A stretch of 64,000 nt of DNA from Cellulosimicrobium cellulans (GTDB taxonomy: Bacteria > Actinomycetota > Actinomycetes > Actinomycetales > Cellulomonadaceae), in contig NZ_JAMXST010000001.1 in NCBI RefSeq assembly GCF_024124905.1, positions 186,001 through 250,000 of the forward strand. Reading direction: 5' to 3'. The notes beneath the pieces were generated by a model. The model worked only from the letters and a program-made list of their open reading frames with translations, had not been told where the DNA came from and made no database searches. A program made the translations under genes and the position numbers. Below are positions 7,769 through 16,815 of the stretch, piece by piece (the stretch's first letter is position 1; the number at the start of each line of letters is the position of its first letter).

Positions 7769-8236
7769 TCAGCCGTCCGCGAGGCGCGCCGGGAAGCCGC
7801 CCGTCGCGACCGGGCCCCAGCGCGTGATCGTCAGGCGCACGAGCGACTTGCCCTGCGTCACCATGGCCTCGCGGTACTCGTCCCAGTCCGGGTGCTCGCC
7901 GCTGACGGAGCGGTAGTAGTCGACGAGCGGCTCGACGGACTCGGGCAGGTCGATCACCTCGGCCTCGCCGTCGACCTGGACCCACGGGTCCGAGAAGCGC
8001 TCGCCCAGCGAGAGCAGCGACGCGCGCGGGTCGCGACGTACGTTGGCCGCCTTGGCGCGCTCCGGGTACGTCGACACGACGACCCGGCCCGCCTCGTCGA
8101 CTCCGTACGTGACCGGACTGAGCTGTGGCCGCCCGTCGGCGCGCGTCGTGACGAGGACGCCGTCGTGCCGGGACCGCAGGAACTGCTCGAGCTCGTCGCG
8201 CTCGACGCGCCGGTTCGTCGCGATGGTGCGTGCCAC
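7769..8236 (-). CDS. PPOX-class F420-dependent oxidoreductase-like protein
   Basis: 155 aa, single split-beta-barrel flavin/deazaflavin-binding domain of the pyridoxamine-oxidase superfamily, Rv1155-like subgroup. Typical marks are [19 protein letters not shown], the [19 protein letters not shown] strand pair, [14 protein letters not shown] and a closing TRWGP. Members usually bind F420 and reduce small molecules; the substrate cannot be told. GTG 8236 is chosen because GAAGGGG lies 5 nt upstream; GTG 8242 would sit on that site. Divergent from aspS. Confidence 0.85.
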   Translation of the reverse strand: MARTIATNRRVERDELEQFLRSRHDGVLVTTRADGRPQLSPVTYGVDEAGRVVVSTYPERAKAANVRRDPRASLLSLGERFSDPWVQVDGEAEVIDLPESVEPLVDYYRSVSGEHPDWDEYREAMVTQGKSLVRLTITRWGPVATGGFPARLADG

Positions 8237-8372
8237 GATCACCCCTTCTGTGCGGGCGGCGGGCCGGTCGGCGCGCGCCGGTGCCGCCGGCCCGGACGCA
8301 CGACACGGTCGGAGCGCTGGTGGAGCGGCGGCACCGCCACGGTATCCGGTCGAGCAGCGCGCCCGCCCGCAC

Positions 8373-8378
8373 TAGACT
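8373..8378 (+). promoter_or_regulatory. Candidate -10 box of aspS
   Basis: TAGACT at 8373-8378 with a weak TCGAGC 17 nt before it (8350-8355) is the best promoter candidate in the aspS leader, about 63 nt before its start. A GC hairpin (8260-8267 with 8287-8294) lies between this and the divergent PPOX gene. Confidence 0.4.
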
Positions 8379-8440
8379 CGTCCGGACGCGCGCCCGCCCC
8401 GGGAGCGCCACCCCCACCGCCCACCTGGAAGGAACCCTCC

Positions 8441-10237
8441 GTGCTGCGCACCCGAACGGCCGGCTCACTGCGGGCCGAGCACACCGGTCAGACCGTCACC
8501 CTCACGGGCTGGGTCGACCGTCGGCGCGATCACGGAGGCGTGGCCTTCATCGACCTGCGGGACGCGTCCGGCATCGCCCAGGTCGTCATCCGCGACGAGG
8601 CCGTCGCGCACCCGCTGCGCAACGAGTTCGTCCTCCAGGTCACGGGCGAGGTCTCGCGCCGACCCGACGGCAACGAGAACGCGGCCCTGCCCACGGGCGA
8701 GATCGAGGTCGTCGCGAGCGACGTCGTCGTGCTCAACACGTCCGAGGCGCTGCCGTTCCAGGTCTCCACGGCGCTCGCGGACACCGAGACGATCGGCGAG
8801 GAGGCGCGCCTCAAGCACCGCTACCTCGACCTGCGCCGCCCCGCGCCCGCGCACGCGCTGCGCCTGCGCGCCAAGGTCAACCAGGCCGCGCGCCGCGTGC
8901 TCGACGCGGAGGAGTTTGTCGAGATCGAGACGCCGACGCTCACGCGCTCGACGCCCGAGGGCGCGCGCGACTTCCTCGTGCCGGCACGCCTCGCGCCCGG
9001 CTCCTGGTACGCGCTGCCGCAGTCGCCGCAGCTCTTCAAGCAGCTCCTCATGGTCGCGGGCATGGAGCGCTACTACCAGATCGCGCGCTGCTACCGCGAC
9101 GAGGACTTCCGCGCCGACCGGCAGCCCGAGTTCACGCAGCTCGACGTCGAGATGAGCTTCGTCGAGCAGGACGACGTCATCGCGCTCGCCGAGAAGATCC
9201 TCGTCGCGCTGTGGGAGCTCATCGGGTACACGATCCCGACCCCGATCCCGCGCATGACGTTCCACGACGCCATGCGCCTCTACGGGTCGGACAAGCCGGA
9301 CCTGCGCTTCGGCAACCCGCTCGTCGAGCTCACGGACTACTTCCAGGACACGCCGTTCCGCGTGTTCCAGGCGGAGTACGTCGGCGCGGTCGTCATGGCG
9401 GGCGGGGCGTCGCAGCCGCGCCGCCAGTTCGACGCGTGGCAGGAGTGGGCCAAGCAGCGCGGCGCTCGCGGCCTCGCGTACGTGACGTTCGGCGAGGACG
9501 GCACGCTCGGCGGCCCCGTCGCGAAGAACCTGTCCGACGCCGAGCGCGAGGGTCTGCGCGACGCGACCGGCGCGCAGCCGGGCGACGCCGTGTTCTTCGC
9601 CGCGGGCAAGACGTCGGACTCGCGCGCGCTGCTCGGCGCCGCGCGCCAGGAGATCGCGAAGCGCACGGGTGCCATCGACGAGGACGCCTGGGCGTTCGTC
9701 TGGATCGTGGACGCGCCGCTGTTCAAGCCGACGGGCGAGGACGACGACGTCGATCTCGGCAACTCCGCCTGGACCGCCGTGCACCACGCGTTCACGTCGC
9801 CCACGCCCGACTGGGTCGACACGTTCGAGCAGAACCCGGGCGAGGCGCTCGCGTACGCGTACGACATCGTCTGCAACGGCAACGAGATCGGCGGCGGCTC
9901 CATCCGTATCCACCGCCGCGACGTGCAGGAGCGCGTGTTCGACGTCATGGGCATCGGGCCCGAGGAGGCGCAGGAGAAGTTCGGCTTCCTCCTCGACGCG
10001 TTCAAGTTCGGCGCGCCGCCGCACGGCGGGATCGCGTTCGGCTGGGACCGCATCGTCGCGCTGCTGACGAAGTCGGACTCGATCCGCGACGTGATCGCCT
10101 TCCCGAAGTCGGGCGGCGGGTTCGACCCGCTGACGCAGGCGCCCGCGCCGATCACGCCCGAGCAGCGCAAGGAGGCGGGCGTCGACGCGAAGCCCGTACC
10201 GAAGAGCGACCCGGGCGAGCCGACGCCGGAGGCGTGA
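8441..10237 (+). CDS. aspS: Aspartyl-tRNA synthetase
   Basis: 598 aa class II synthetase of the bacterial type, with the extra GAD insertion domain. The N-terminal OB fold ([20 protein letters not shown]) binds the anticodon; [11 protein letters not shown] and [26 protein letters not shown] carry the catalytic motif 2; [13 protein letters not shown] is motif 3. GTG 8441 has GGAAGGAA 6 nt upstream. Length is normal. The stop overlaps the possible GTG start of the following GNAT gene, and a 22-bp hairpin follows at once. Confidence 0.97.
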   Translation: MLRTRTAGSLRAEHTGQTVTLTGWVDRRRDHGGVAFIDLRDASGIAQVVIRDEAVAHPLRNEFVLQVTGEVSRRPDGNENAALPTGEIEVVASDVVVLNTSEALPFQVSTALADTETIGEEARLKHRYLDLRRPAPAHALRLRAKVNQAARRVLDAEEFVEIETPTLTRSTPEGARDFLVPARLAPGSWYALPQSPQLFKQLLMVAGMERYYQIARCYRDEDFRADRQPEFTQLDVEMSFVEQDDVIALAEKILVALWELIGYTIPTPIPRMTFHDAMRLYGSDKPDLRFGNPLVELTDYFQDTPFRVFQAEYVGAVVMAGGASQPRRQFDAWQEWAKQRGARGLAYVTFGEDGTLGGPVAKNLSDAEREGLRDATGAQPGDAVFFAAGKTSDSRALLGAARQEIAKRTGAIDEDAWAFVWIVDAPLFKPTGEDDDVDLGNSAWTAVHHAFTSPTPDWVDTFEQNPGEALAYAYDIVCNGNEIGGGSIRIHRRDVQERVFDVMGIGPEEAQEKFGFLLDAFKFGAPPHGGIAFGWDRIVALLTKSDSIRDVIAFPKSGGGFDPLTQAPAPITPEQRKEAGVDAKPVPKSDPGEPTPEA

Positions 10238-11043
10238 CGACCCGCACCGCGCGCGAGGGCGCGCCGACCCGCGACGACCGGGTCGGCGCGCCCTCGCGCG
10301 TCGTACCGAGCCTCGGCCGCTGGGCGGACCACCCGGTCGTCCGGGCGGAGCGGGACGGCTGGGACGTCCTGGACGTCGTGGCGCGCGACGACGCGCTCGT
10401 CGTGCGTCGCGCGTTCGACGCCGGGTCCGCCGCGCTGTCGGGCCTCGGCACGCCGACGGGGGTCGCGGACCTCCTCCTCGACCGGCCGGACCTGGCCGCC
10501 GGGGTGGTGCGGTCGTCGCTCCCGCGCGGGACGACGACGGCCGCGGCCGCCCTCGGCGGTCGCACCGGTCGCGCGGTCCCCGAGCACCTGCGCGCGGAGC
10601 CCGTCTCGCGCTGGGACTGGTTCACCGCGACGTCCGAACCGCCCGCCCAGCCGGGGGAGCAGCGGGTCGTGGCGCTCGACGGCGACGAGGGTCGCGCCCG
10701 CGTGCGTGCCGTGCTCGACGTGGCGAACCCGTCGGCGGAGCTCGACCCGTCCGAGCCCGGGACCCGCTGGTGGGGCTGGCGGGACGAGACGGGGACGGTC
10801 CGCAGCGTCGCGGGTGCGCGGCGCTCGGGGCCGGGCGTCCCGTGGTCGCTCGGTGGTGTCGCCACGGATCCCGCGGCGCGCGGCCGGGGTGCGGCCCGGG
10901 CCGTCGTGGCGGTCGCGACGCGGGCGTGCCTGCACGACGAGGGGATCGTCGTGCTCGGCATGTACGCCGACAACGACGCCGCCCGCCGCGTCTACGCCGC
11001 GCTCGGGTTCGTCGTGACGCAGGAGTTCGAGTCGCGCCGCTGA
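10234..11043 (+). CDS. GNAT-family N-acetyltransferase
   Basis: Up to 269 aa. The C-terminal half is a GNAT domain with acetyl-CoA-binding loop [17 protein letters not shown] (R/Q-x-x-G-x-G/A type) and the closing helix [15 protein letters not shown]. The N-terminal half is a less conserved second domain, as in FR47-like two-domain acetyltransferases. Substrate unknown. GTG 10234 overlaps the aspS stop by 4 nt, but codons 6-23 of this frame form a 22-bp perfect hairpin resembling a terminator, so the real start may lie downstream (for example GTG near 10378) and the operon link to aspS is doubtful. Confidence 0.8.
   Translation: MTTRTAREGAPTRDDRVGAPSRVVPSLGRWADHPVVRAERDGWDVLDVVARDDALVVRRAFDAGSAALSGLGTPTGVADLLLDRPDLAAGVVRSSLPRGTTTAAAALGGRTGRAVPEHLRAEPVSRWDWFTATSEPPAQPGEQRVVALDGDEGRARVRAVLDVANPSAELDPSEPGTRWWGWRDETGTVRSVAGARRSGPGVPWSLGGVATDPAARGRGAARAVVAVATRACLHDEGIVVLGMYADNDAARRVYAALGFVVTQEFESRR
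10250..10300 (+). terminator. 22-bp perfect hairpin just after aspS
   Basis: Bases 10250-10271 pair without mismatch with 10279-10300 around a 7-nt loop (CGACGAC), starting 13 nt after the aspS stop. No U-tract follows, which is common for intrinsic terminators in very GC-rich actinobacteria. It lies inside the first codons of the longest GNAT frame, which makes either the start choice or the terminator call uncertain. Confidence 0.6.
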
Positions 11044-11077
11044 GGGCGTCGTCCGGCGGCGCTGTCCGCGCGGACGC

Positions 11078-13336
11078 TCAGTGCGTGATCGCGAGCTTGC
11101 GGTGCACCCAGCGCAGGGGGCGTGGCGCCCACCAGTTGAACCGGCCGAGCAGCGTCATCGTCGCGGGGACCAGGAGCAGGCGGACGATCGTCGCGTCGAT
11201 GAGCACCGCGACGGCGAGCGCGAACCCGACCTCCTTGATGACGAGGAGGACGCCGAAGACGAAGCCCGCGAAGACGACGATGATGATCGCCGCCGCGGAC
11301 GTGATGATCCGCCCGGAGCGCTGGAGCCCGAGGCGCACGGCCTCGTCGTTGGGATGGCCGGCGTCGTAGAGCTCCTTGACGCGCGCGAGCAGGAACACCT
11401 CGTAGTCCATCGCGAGGCCGAACGCGAACGCGACGACCAGCGCGACCACGTAGGTCTCGATCCCGCCGACCGAGGAGAAGTCGAGCAGGCCCTCGAGGTG
11501 CCCGTCCTGGAACACCCACACGAGCACGCCGAGCGAGGCTGCGAGCGAGAGCGCGTTCGTGAGCAGCGCCTTGACCGGCACGACGACCGATCCCGTCATG
11601 AGGAACAGCAGCACGAGCGTCGCGCCGACGACGATCCCGACGGCCCACCACACGCGCTCGCCGAGCGCGTCGAGGAAGTCGACCTGCCCGGCCGCCTGCC
11701 CGGTGACCCACACCTCGAACCCCGGGTCGGTGGCGCGCACCTCCCGCACGACCGACACCGCCTCCGGCCCGCCGGCGTCGTCCGCGTCGACGTGCACGCC
11801 GACGACGGCGTAGTCGCCGAGCGGTGCCGCGGGGTCGACGCTCGCGACGCCGTCGAGCCCCGCGACCTCGTCGGCCCACGCCTGGGCGTCCTCGACGCTC
11901 GCGTCGACCACGGCGACGACCTGGGCGCTCTCGCTCGACGGGTACTGCGCCGCGAGCTCGTCGACGAACTCCCGCTGCGGGGACCCCTGGGGCAGCAGCT
12001 CGATGCCCGAGTTGCGCATGTGCAGGCCGAGCACGGGCAGCGCGAGGACGACGAGCACGACGACCGTCGTCAGCAGCACCCACACCGGGTGGCGCTGCAC
12101 GCGCGCGGCGAGGCGGGAGAAGGCACCCTCGTCGGACTGCACGTCCGCGGTCCGGGCGAGGACGCGGCGCAGGCCGGGGATCCGGCCGAGGATCCCCGGC
12201 TTCGCGAGGCGGCGGCCGGAGAACGCGAGGAGCGCGGGGACGAGCGTGAGCGCCGTCGCCACCGCGACGAGGACGACGCCGAGGCCGCCCGCGCCGACCG
12301 ACCGCAGGATGTCCGGGCGGAACACCATGAGCCCGGCGATCGAGATCGCGACCGTGAGCGCCGAGAACGCGACCGTGCGGCCCGCCGTCTCCATCGTCCG
12401 GATCAGCGCCGCGTGGACCACGCCGTCCCCGCGCCGTCGGCGCAGGGACGGGTCGTCGCCGGCGGCGACCAGCCGGTGCAGCTCCTCCCGGAACCGCGAC
12501 ACGACGAGCAGCCCGTAGTCGATCGAGAGCCCGAGCCCGAGCAGGGTGACGACGTTGACCACGGACGCGTCGACGTCGAGCACGTACGTGAGGCCCAGCA
12601 GCACGCCCAGGCCCGTCCCGATGGACGCGACGGCCCCCGCCATCGGCATCGCGGCGGCGAGGAAACCGCCGAAGACGAGCACCATGATGAGCAGCGCGAC
12701 CGGCAGCGCGACCTTCTCGCCCGTCGTCAGGTCCTCCTCGACCTGCCCCGTGATGGCGTCGACGATGAGCGCGTTCGAGCCCACGAGGCCCGTCGCGTCC
12801 CCGGCCGCGTCCGGAGCCGCCGCCGCGAGGACGCCAGGCACCGCCTCGAGCTGCTCGACGACGCGCTCGGCCACGGCGTCCGTGCGCTCGGCGTCGAGGT
12901 CGGTGCGCAGCGTCACCACGGTGAGGAACCCGTCCCCGTCGCTCGCGACGAGCGACTGCGCGGCCGGGTCCTCGACCCCGCCGGGGATCACGTAGGGATT
13001 GATGACCGTGTCCACGCCCTCGATCGCCACGAGGTCCGCGTTCACCTCGGTCATGGCCTCCACGACCTGCGCGTCCCCCGGGTCGACCTCGCTCACCAGC
13101 AGCGTGATCTCGGGACCGCCCTCGTCGTTCTCGGCGAGGATCTCGGTCGCGCGCTCGCTGTCCGAGCCGGGGATGGAGGGCGCCCCCGTGGTCACCCGGT
13201 CGAACACGCTCTCCCCGTGCACGCCGAACAGCGCGAGCGCGAACCCGAGCCCGGTGAGGACGACCCACACGACGACCGTGAGGCGGGGATGGCGGGCGAC
13301 ACGACGACCGAGGCTCGAGAACACGAGCGCCAGCAT
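11078..13336 (-). CDS. MMPL/RND-family membrane transporter
   Basis: 752 aa inner-membrane protein of the RND superfamily, MMPL branch, likely a proton-driven exporter of lipids or hydrophobic compounds. Layout: one N-terminal transmembrane segment (LTVVVWVVLTGLGFALALFG), a large extracellular porter domain, a cluster of five helices including the family motif GLSIDYGLLVVSRFREE, then a second helix-loop-five-helix repeat with FGLAMDYEVFLLARVKE. The paired D-Y motifs in both repeats are the proton-relay residues typical of MMPL proteins. Cargo unknown. Single gene, convergent with the GNAT gene and divergent from rarA. Confidence 0.92.
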   Translation of the reverse strand: MLALVFSSLGRRVARHPRLTVVVWVVLTGLGFALALFGVHGESVFDRVTTGAPSIPGSDSERATEILAENDEGGPEITLLVSEVDPGDAQVVEAMTEVNADLVAIEGVDTVINPYVIPGGVEDPAAQSLVASDGDGFLTVVTLRTDLDAERTDAVAERVVEQLEAVPGVLAAAAPDAAGDATGLVGSNALIVDAITGQVEEDLTTGEKVALPVALLIMVLVFGGFLAAAMPMAGAVASIGTGLGVLLGLTYVLDVDASVVNVVTLLGLGLSIDYGLLVVSRFREELHRLVAAGDDPSLRRRRGDGVVHAALIRTMETAGRTVAFSALTVAISIAGLMVFRPDILRSVGAGGLGVVLVAVATALTLVPALLAFSGRRLAKPGILGRIPGLRRVLARTADVQSDEGAFSRLAARVQRHPVWVLLTTVVVLVVLALPVLGLHMRNSGIELLPQGSPQREFVDELAAQYPSSESAQVVAVVDASVEDAQAWADEVAGLDGVASVDPAAPLGDYAVVGVHVDADDAGGPEAVSVVREVRATDPGFEVWVTGQAAGQVDFLDALGERVWWAVGIVVGATLVLLFLMTGSVVVPVKALLTNALSLAASLGVLVWVFQDGHLEGLLDFSSVGGIETYVVALVVAFAFGLAMDYEVFLLARVKELYDAGHPNDEAVRLGLQRSGRIITSAAAIIIVVFAGFVFGVLLVIKEVGFALAVAVLIDATIVRLLLVPATMTLLGRFNWWAPRPLRWVHRKLAITH

Positions 13337-13438
13337 CCCATCCGTCCGCGCCGCGTGTCAGATCCCTCGCGGCGCTGTGGACGACGTTCACCCGACCTCC
13401 CCACGCCGGCGGCGTCCGGGCGCGTGGGCGGCGGTGCG

Positions 13439-13444
13439 TAGGCT
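13439..13444 (+). promoter_or_regulatory. -10 box giving a probable leaderless rarA mRNA
   Basis: TAGGCT ends 6 nt before the rarA ATG, so transcription would begin at or beside the start codon. No Shine-Dalgarno sequence is present in the short gap (CGGGGC). Confidence 0.55.
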
Positions 13445-13450
13445 CGGGGC

Positions 13451-14917
13451 ATGTCCACCGGTGATCTGTTCGGCGGCGACCTCTTCGGCGCCGCCACCTC
13501 CGGCGCGCAGGGCACGCCGCGACCCGGACCGGGGGCCCCGCTCGCCGTGCGCATGCGTCCCGCCGCCCTCGACGAGGTCGCGGGCCAGGCGCACCTGCTC
13601 GTCCCCGGCTCGCCCCTGCGGCGCCTCATCGAGTCGGACGCGTCCGGCGGCCGGGCCGCGCCCGGCTCCGTCATCCTCTGGGGCCCGCCCGGCACGGGCA
13701 AGACGACGCTCGCCTACCTCATCGCGACCGCGTCCGGCCGCCGCTTCGTCGAGCTCTCCGCCGTCACCGCGGGCGTCAAGGACGTGCGGACCGTCGTCGA
13801 GGACGCCCGCCGCCGCCTCGCGACCGGCGGCGAGGAGACCGTCCTGTTCATCGACGAGGTGCACCGCTTCTCCAAGTCCCAGCAGGACGCGCTCCTGCCG
13901 AGCGTCGAGAACCGCTGGGTCACGCTCGTCGCGGCGACCACCGAGAACCCGAGCTTCTCCGTGAACTCGCCCCTGCTCTCCCGCTCGCTCCTGCTCACGC
14001 TCCAGCCCCTCGGGGACGACGACGTCCGCGCCCTCGTGCGCCGCGCCGTCGCCGACGACCGGGGGCTGGGTGGTCTCGTCGCGCTCACCGACGAGGCGGA
14101 GGACCACCTCGTGCGCCTCGCGGGCGGCGACGCGCGCAAGGCGCTCACCGTGCTCGAGGCGGCGGCCGGCGCCGCGCTCTCCGACGCCCCGGTCCCGGCC
14201 TCCGTGGCGGCCTCCGAGGACGCGACGACCGACGAGGACGGCGAGCCCGGCCCGGCGGACGGCTCGCCGGTGAGCGTGGACCTCGAGGCCGTCGAACGCG
14301 CCGTGGACGTCGCCGCCGTGCGCTACGACCGCGACGGCGACCAGCACTACGACGTCGTGTCCGCGTTCATCAAGTCGATGCGCGGCTCCGACGTCGACGC
14401 CTCCCTGCACTACCTCGCCCGCATGATCGCGGCGGGGGAGGACCCGCGCTTCATCGCCCGGCGCATCGTCATCGCCGCCGCGGAGGACGTCGGCATGGCC
14501 GACCCGTCCGCGCTCCAGACCGCCGTCGCCGCCGCCCAGGCCGTCCAGCTCATCGGCATGCCCGAGGGACGGATCGTCCTCGCGGAGGCCGTCGTGCACC
14601 TCGCGACCGCGCCCAAGTCCAACGCCGCCTACCTCGGGATCGACGCGGCGCTCGCGGACGTGCGCGCCGGGAAGGCCGGGTCCGTCCCGTCGCACCTGCG
14701 CGACGCGCACTACCCGGGCGCGAAGCAGCTCGGCCACGGCACCGGGTACCGGTACGCGCACGACGCGCCCCACGGCGTCGCGGCGCAGCAGTACCTGCCC
14801 GACACGCTCGTCGGGTCGCGGTACTACACGCCGACCGACCGCGGGTACGAGCGCCAGGTCTCCGACCGCCTCGGGCGGATCCGGGACATCCTGGCGCAGG
14901 ACGAGCCGGCGCGCTGA
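13451..14917 (+). CDS. rarA: Replication-associated recombination protein RarA (MgsA), AAA+ ATPase
   Basis: 488 aa clamp-loader-like AAA+ ATPase that acts at stalled replication forks. It opens with the MDLF-like motif ([10 protein letters not shown]) and shows [16 protein letters not shown], Walker [10 protein letters not shown] near residue 80, Walker [10 protein letters not shown], sensor 1 AATTENPSF, the arginine finger region LLSRS, and the C-terminal tetramerization domain ([23 protein letters not shown] split over two helices; [18 protein letters not shown]). An acidic, low-complexity insertion of about 30 residues near 255-285 ([12 protein letters not shown]) is unusual. Probably transcribed alone from its own leaderless promoter. 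Confidence 0.96.
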   Translation: MSTGDLFGGDLFGAATSGAQGTPRPGPGAPLAVRMRPAALDEVAGQAHLLVPGSPLRRLIESDASGGRAAPGSVILWGPPGTGKTTLAYLIATASGRRFVELSAVTAGVKDVRTVVEDARRRLATGGEETVLFIDEVHRFSKSQQDALLPSVENRWVTLVAATTENPSFSVNSPLLSRSLLLTLQPLGDDDVRALVRRAVADDRGLGGLVALTDEAEDHLVRLAGGDARKALTVLEAAAGAALSDAPVPASVAASEDATTDEDGEPGPADGSPVSVDLEAVERAVDVAAVRYDRDGDQHYDVVSAFIKSMRGSDVDASLHYLARMIAAGEDPRFIARRIVIAAAEDVGMADPSALQTAVAAAQAVQLIGMPEGRIVLAEAVVHLATAPKSNAAYLGIDAALADVRAGKAGSVPSHLRDAHYPGAKQLGHGTGYRYAHDAPHGVAAQQYLPDTLVGSRYYTPTDRGYERQVSDRLGRIRDILAQDEPAR

Positions 14918-14948
14918 CCCGTCGGGGGATCGCCACCCGGGCGTGCGG

Positions 14949-15112
14949 TAGACTTCTCAGGTTGCCTTCACGGCGACCACCTGGGACCTCGGCCCCGACC
15001 CGCACTCTCCCTCGGAGAAGCGCGCGGTCCATCGGCTGGTCCCGCACCCGGACCCGTACTCCCGGGACCAGGTGTGACGTCAGTACCCACACGACAGGAA
15101 TGAGATATCGCT
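14949..15112 (+). promoter_or_regulatory. rpsD promoter and structured leader
   Basis: TAGACT at 14949-14954 is a good -10 box, giving a leader of about 150 nt. Segment 15064-15074 can pair either with 15036-15043 (CTGGTCCC with GGGACCAG, 8 bp) or with 14978-14984 (CACCTGG with CCAGGTG, 7 bp), so two exclusive folds exist. S4 represses its own mRNA through the leader in other bacteria; a similar role here is only inferred. Confidence 0.45.
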
Positions 15113-15739
15113 GTGACGTCTGTCAAGCGTTCGCGCCGCCAGGTCCGCCTGAGCCGCGCCCTGGGCATCGCCCTCACCCCGAAGGCCGTCAAGCACTTCG
15201 AGAAGCGCCCGTACCCCCCGGGTGAGCACGGCCGCGCCCGCCGCCGCACCGAGTCGGACTACGCGGTCCGTCTCCGCGAGAAGCAGCGTCTGCGCGCCCA
15301 GTACATGCTCCGCGAGAAGCAGCTCGCGCGTGCGTACGAGGAGGCCCGCAAGGACAAGGGTCTGACCGGTGAGGCGCTCGTCGAGAACCTCGAGACCCGT
15401 CTCGACGCGCTCGTGCTGCGCGCCGGCTTCGCCCGTACCATCCTGCAGGCGCGCCAGGCGGTCACGCACCGCCACATCCTCGTCGACGGCAAGATCGTGG
15501 ACCGCCCGTCGTTCCGCGTGAAGCCCGGCCAGACCCTCCAGGTCAAGCCGAAGAGCCAGGCGACCACGCCGTTCCAGGTCGCGGCCGCGGGCGCGCACCG
15601 CGACGTCCTCCCGGCCGTCCCGGGCTACCTGGACGTCCAGCTCGAGAAGCTGAGCGCGATCCTCACGCGTCGCCCGAAGCGCGCCGAGGTCCCCGTGCAG
15701 TGCGAGGTCCAGCTCGTCGTCGAGTACTACGCTCGCTGA
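15113..15739 (+). CDS. rpsD: 30S ribosomal protein S4
   Basis: 208 aa primary 16S rRNA-binding protein of the small subunit, needed for early 30S assembly. The S4 RNA-binding domain is clear: [36 protein letters not shown]. It is of the zinc-free type: the N-terminus ([19 protein letters not shown]) has no Cys cluster, common in actinobacteria with an alternative S4. It stands apart from the usual rpsM-rpsK-rpsD-rpoA cluster, as a single gene between rarA and alaS, which is the usual actinobacterial place. GTG 15113 follows AGGAA at a rather long 12 nt. Confidence 0.96.
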   Translation: MTSVKRSRRQVRLSRALGIALTPKAVKHFEKRPYPPGEHGRARRRTESDYAVRLREKQRLRAQYMLREKQLARAYEEARKDKGLTGEALVENLETRLDALVLRAGFARTILQARQAVTHRHILVDGKIVDRPSFRVKPGQTLQVKPKSQATTPFQVAAAGAHRDVLPAVPGYLDVQLEKLSAILTRRPKRAEVPVQCEVQLVVEYYAR

Positions 15740-15750
15740 CCCTCGCTCCG

Positions 15751-15790
15751 GACGCCTCGCTCACCGCTTCGTCGGCGAGCGAGGCGTTCG
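15751..15790 (+). terminator. rpsD terminator hairpin
   Basis: ACGCCTCGCTC (15752-15762) pairs perfectly with GAGCGAGGCGT (15777-15787), 13 nt after the rpsD stop. The 15 bases 15783-15797 recur exactly in the rpoZ terminator tail. Confidence 0.75.
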
Positions 15791-15988
15791 TGCGTCCGGA
15801 CCGGTGCGCGCGCCCCACCGCGGCGACGGCGTCGTCGTGTCGTGCCCGACGGCGGTCCCCGCCCTGGTGCGGGTAGTGTTTCGCGGAGTCGTGGGCACGT
15901 CCGCGAGGACCCCGCGACGAGGAGGACCGTCCCGCGCACGACGCGCGACGTCCGTGCACGACGCACCCTGACTGGCACTGGAGGAAGA

Positions 15989-16384
15989 ATGTCCCTGGGA
16001 GACGTGGCCGGCCTCATCGCAGCCATCGCGTTCGTGCTGCTCGTCGGCCTGCTCGCCGTGCCGCTCCTCAAGCTCGGCCGCGTGCTCGACGAGGCGCGCG
16101 CGAGCATCAAGGAGGTGACGGACCATTCGGTCCCGATCCTCGACGAGGCCGCGACCACGGTCGCCACGACCAACAGCCAGCTCGTCAAGGTCGACACGAT
16201 CACGACGTCGGCCGCCCAGGTGAGCGAGAACGTGTCCGCGCTCACGGGGCTGTACGCCGCGACGTTCGGCGCCCCGCTGGTAAAGGTCGCCGCGTTCACC
16301 TACGGCGTGCGCCAGGCGGCCGCCCGCTCGTTCGGCCGACGCCGTTCGTCGGACGGCACCGGACGTGCCGAGGGATCGCGCTGA
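15989..16384 (+). CDS. DUF948 membrane-anchored coiled protein
   Basis: 131 aa. One N-terminal transmembrane helix (LIAAIAFVLLVGLLAVPLLKL) is followed by a long amphipathic helix with repeated T/V/S heptads, as in the DUF948 (general stress, YtxG-like) family. The C-terminus is basic. Molecular role unknown. ATG 15989 has GGAGGAAG 4 nt upstream. Its stop shares one base with the next start (TGATG), so the two small proteins are translationally coupled, and both sit directly before alaS, a gene order kept in many actinobacteria. Confidence 0.88.
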   Translation: MSLGDVAGLIAAIAFVLLVGLLAVPLLKLGRVLDEARASIKEVTDHSVPILDEAATTVATTNSQLVKVDTITTSAAQVSENVSALTGLYAATFGAPLVKVAAFTYGVRQAAARSFGRRRSSDGTGRAEGSR

Positions 16385-16743
16385 TGCGCCGCGTCTTCTG
16401 GATCGGCGTCGGGGTCGCGATCACGGTCGTGGTCGTCGTCCGCGGGAAGAAGATCCTCGCGCGGTACGCACCCGCGTCGCTCGTGGACCAGGCGACGGAG
16501 CAGGTCAACGGTCTGGGCGAGAAGGTCGTCGAGATCGCCCGCGACTTCCGCACCGAGTTCACGCTCGCGCGCGACGCGCGCGAGCAGGAGCTCATGGCGG
16601 CGCTCCTCGCGGAGGGCCAGGAGGACCCGGACGTCGTCCGAGCGCGGCGCGCGGCCGGCCGCCACACGCGCCCGGCCGCGGGAGACCCCAGCCCGTTCGA
16701 CGACACGGACGACGTCGAGGACCTCCTCGGCTACTCCTTCTAG
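16384..16743 (+). CDS. Small membrane-anchored protein of unknown function upstream of alaS
   Basis: 119 aa. One N-terminal transmembrane segment (VFWIGVGVAITVVVVVRG) leads into a cytoplasmic helical region (SLVDQATEQVNGLGEKVVEIARDFRTEF) and an acidic C-terminal tail ending DDVEDLLGYSF. I do not recognise a named family. Start ATG 16384 overlaps the DUF948 stop by 1 nt and alaS begins 72 nt after the end. The shared single-helix topology with the DUF948 protein suggests that the two work together at the membrane. Confidence 0.8.
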   Translation: MRRVFWIGVGVAITVVVVVRGKKILARYAPASLVDQATEQVNGLGEKVVEIARDFRTEFTLARDAREQELMAALLAEGQEDPDVVRARRAAGRHTRPAAGDPSPFDDTDDVEDLLGYSF

Positions 16744-16815
16744 GACCCGCGCGGCCCGGCCGCCGCGACCCACAGCAAGCACCCCGCACGACCCACCGAC
16801 TGCCCGAAGGACATC

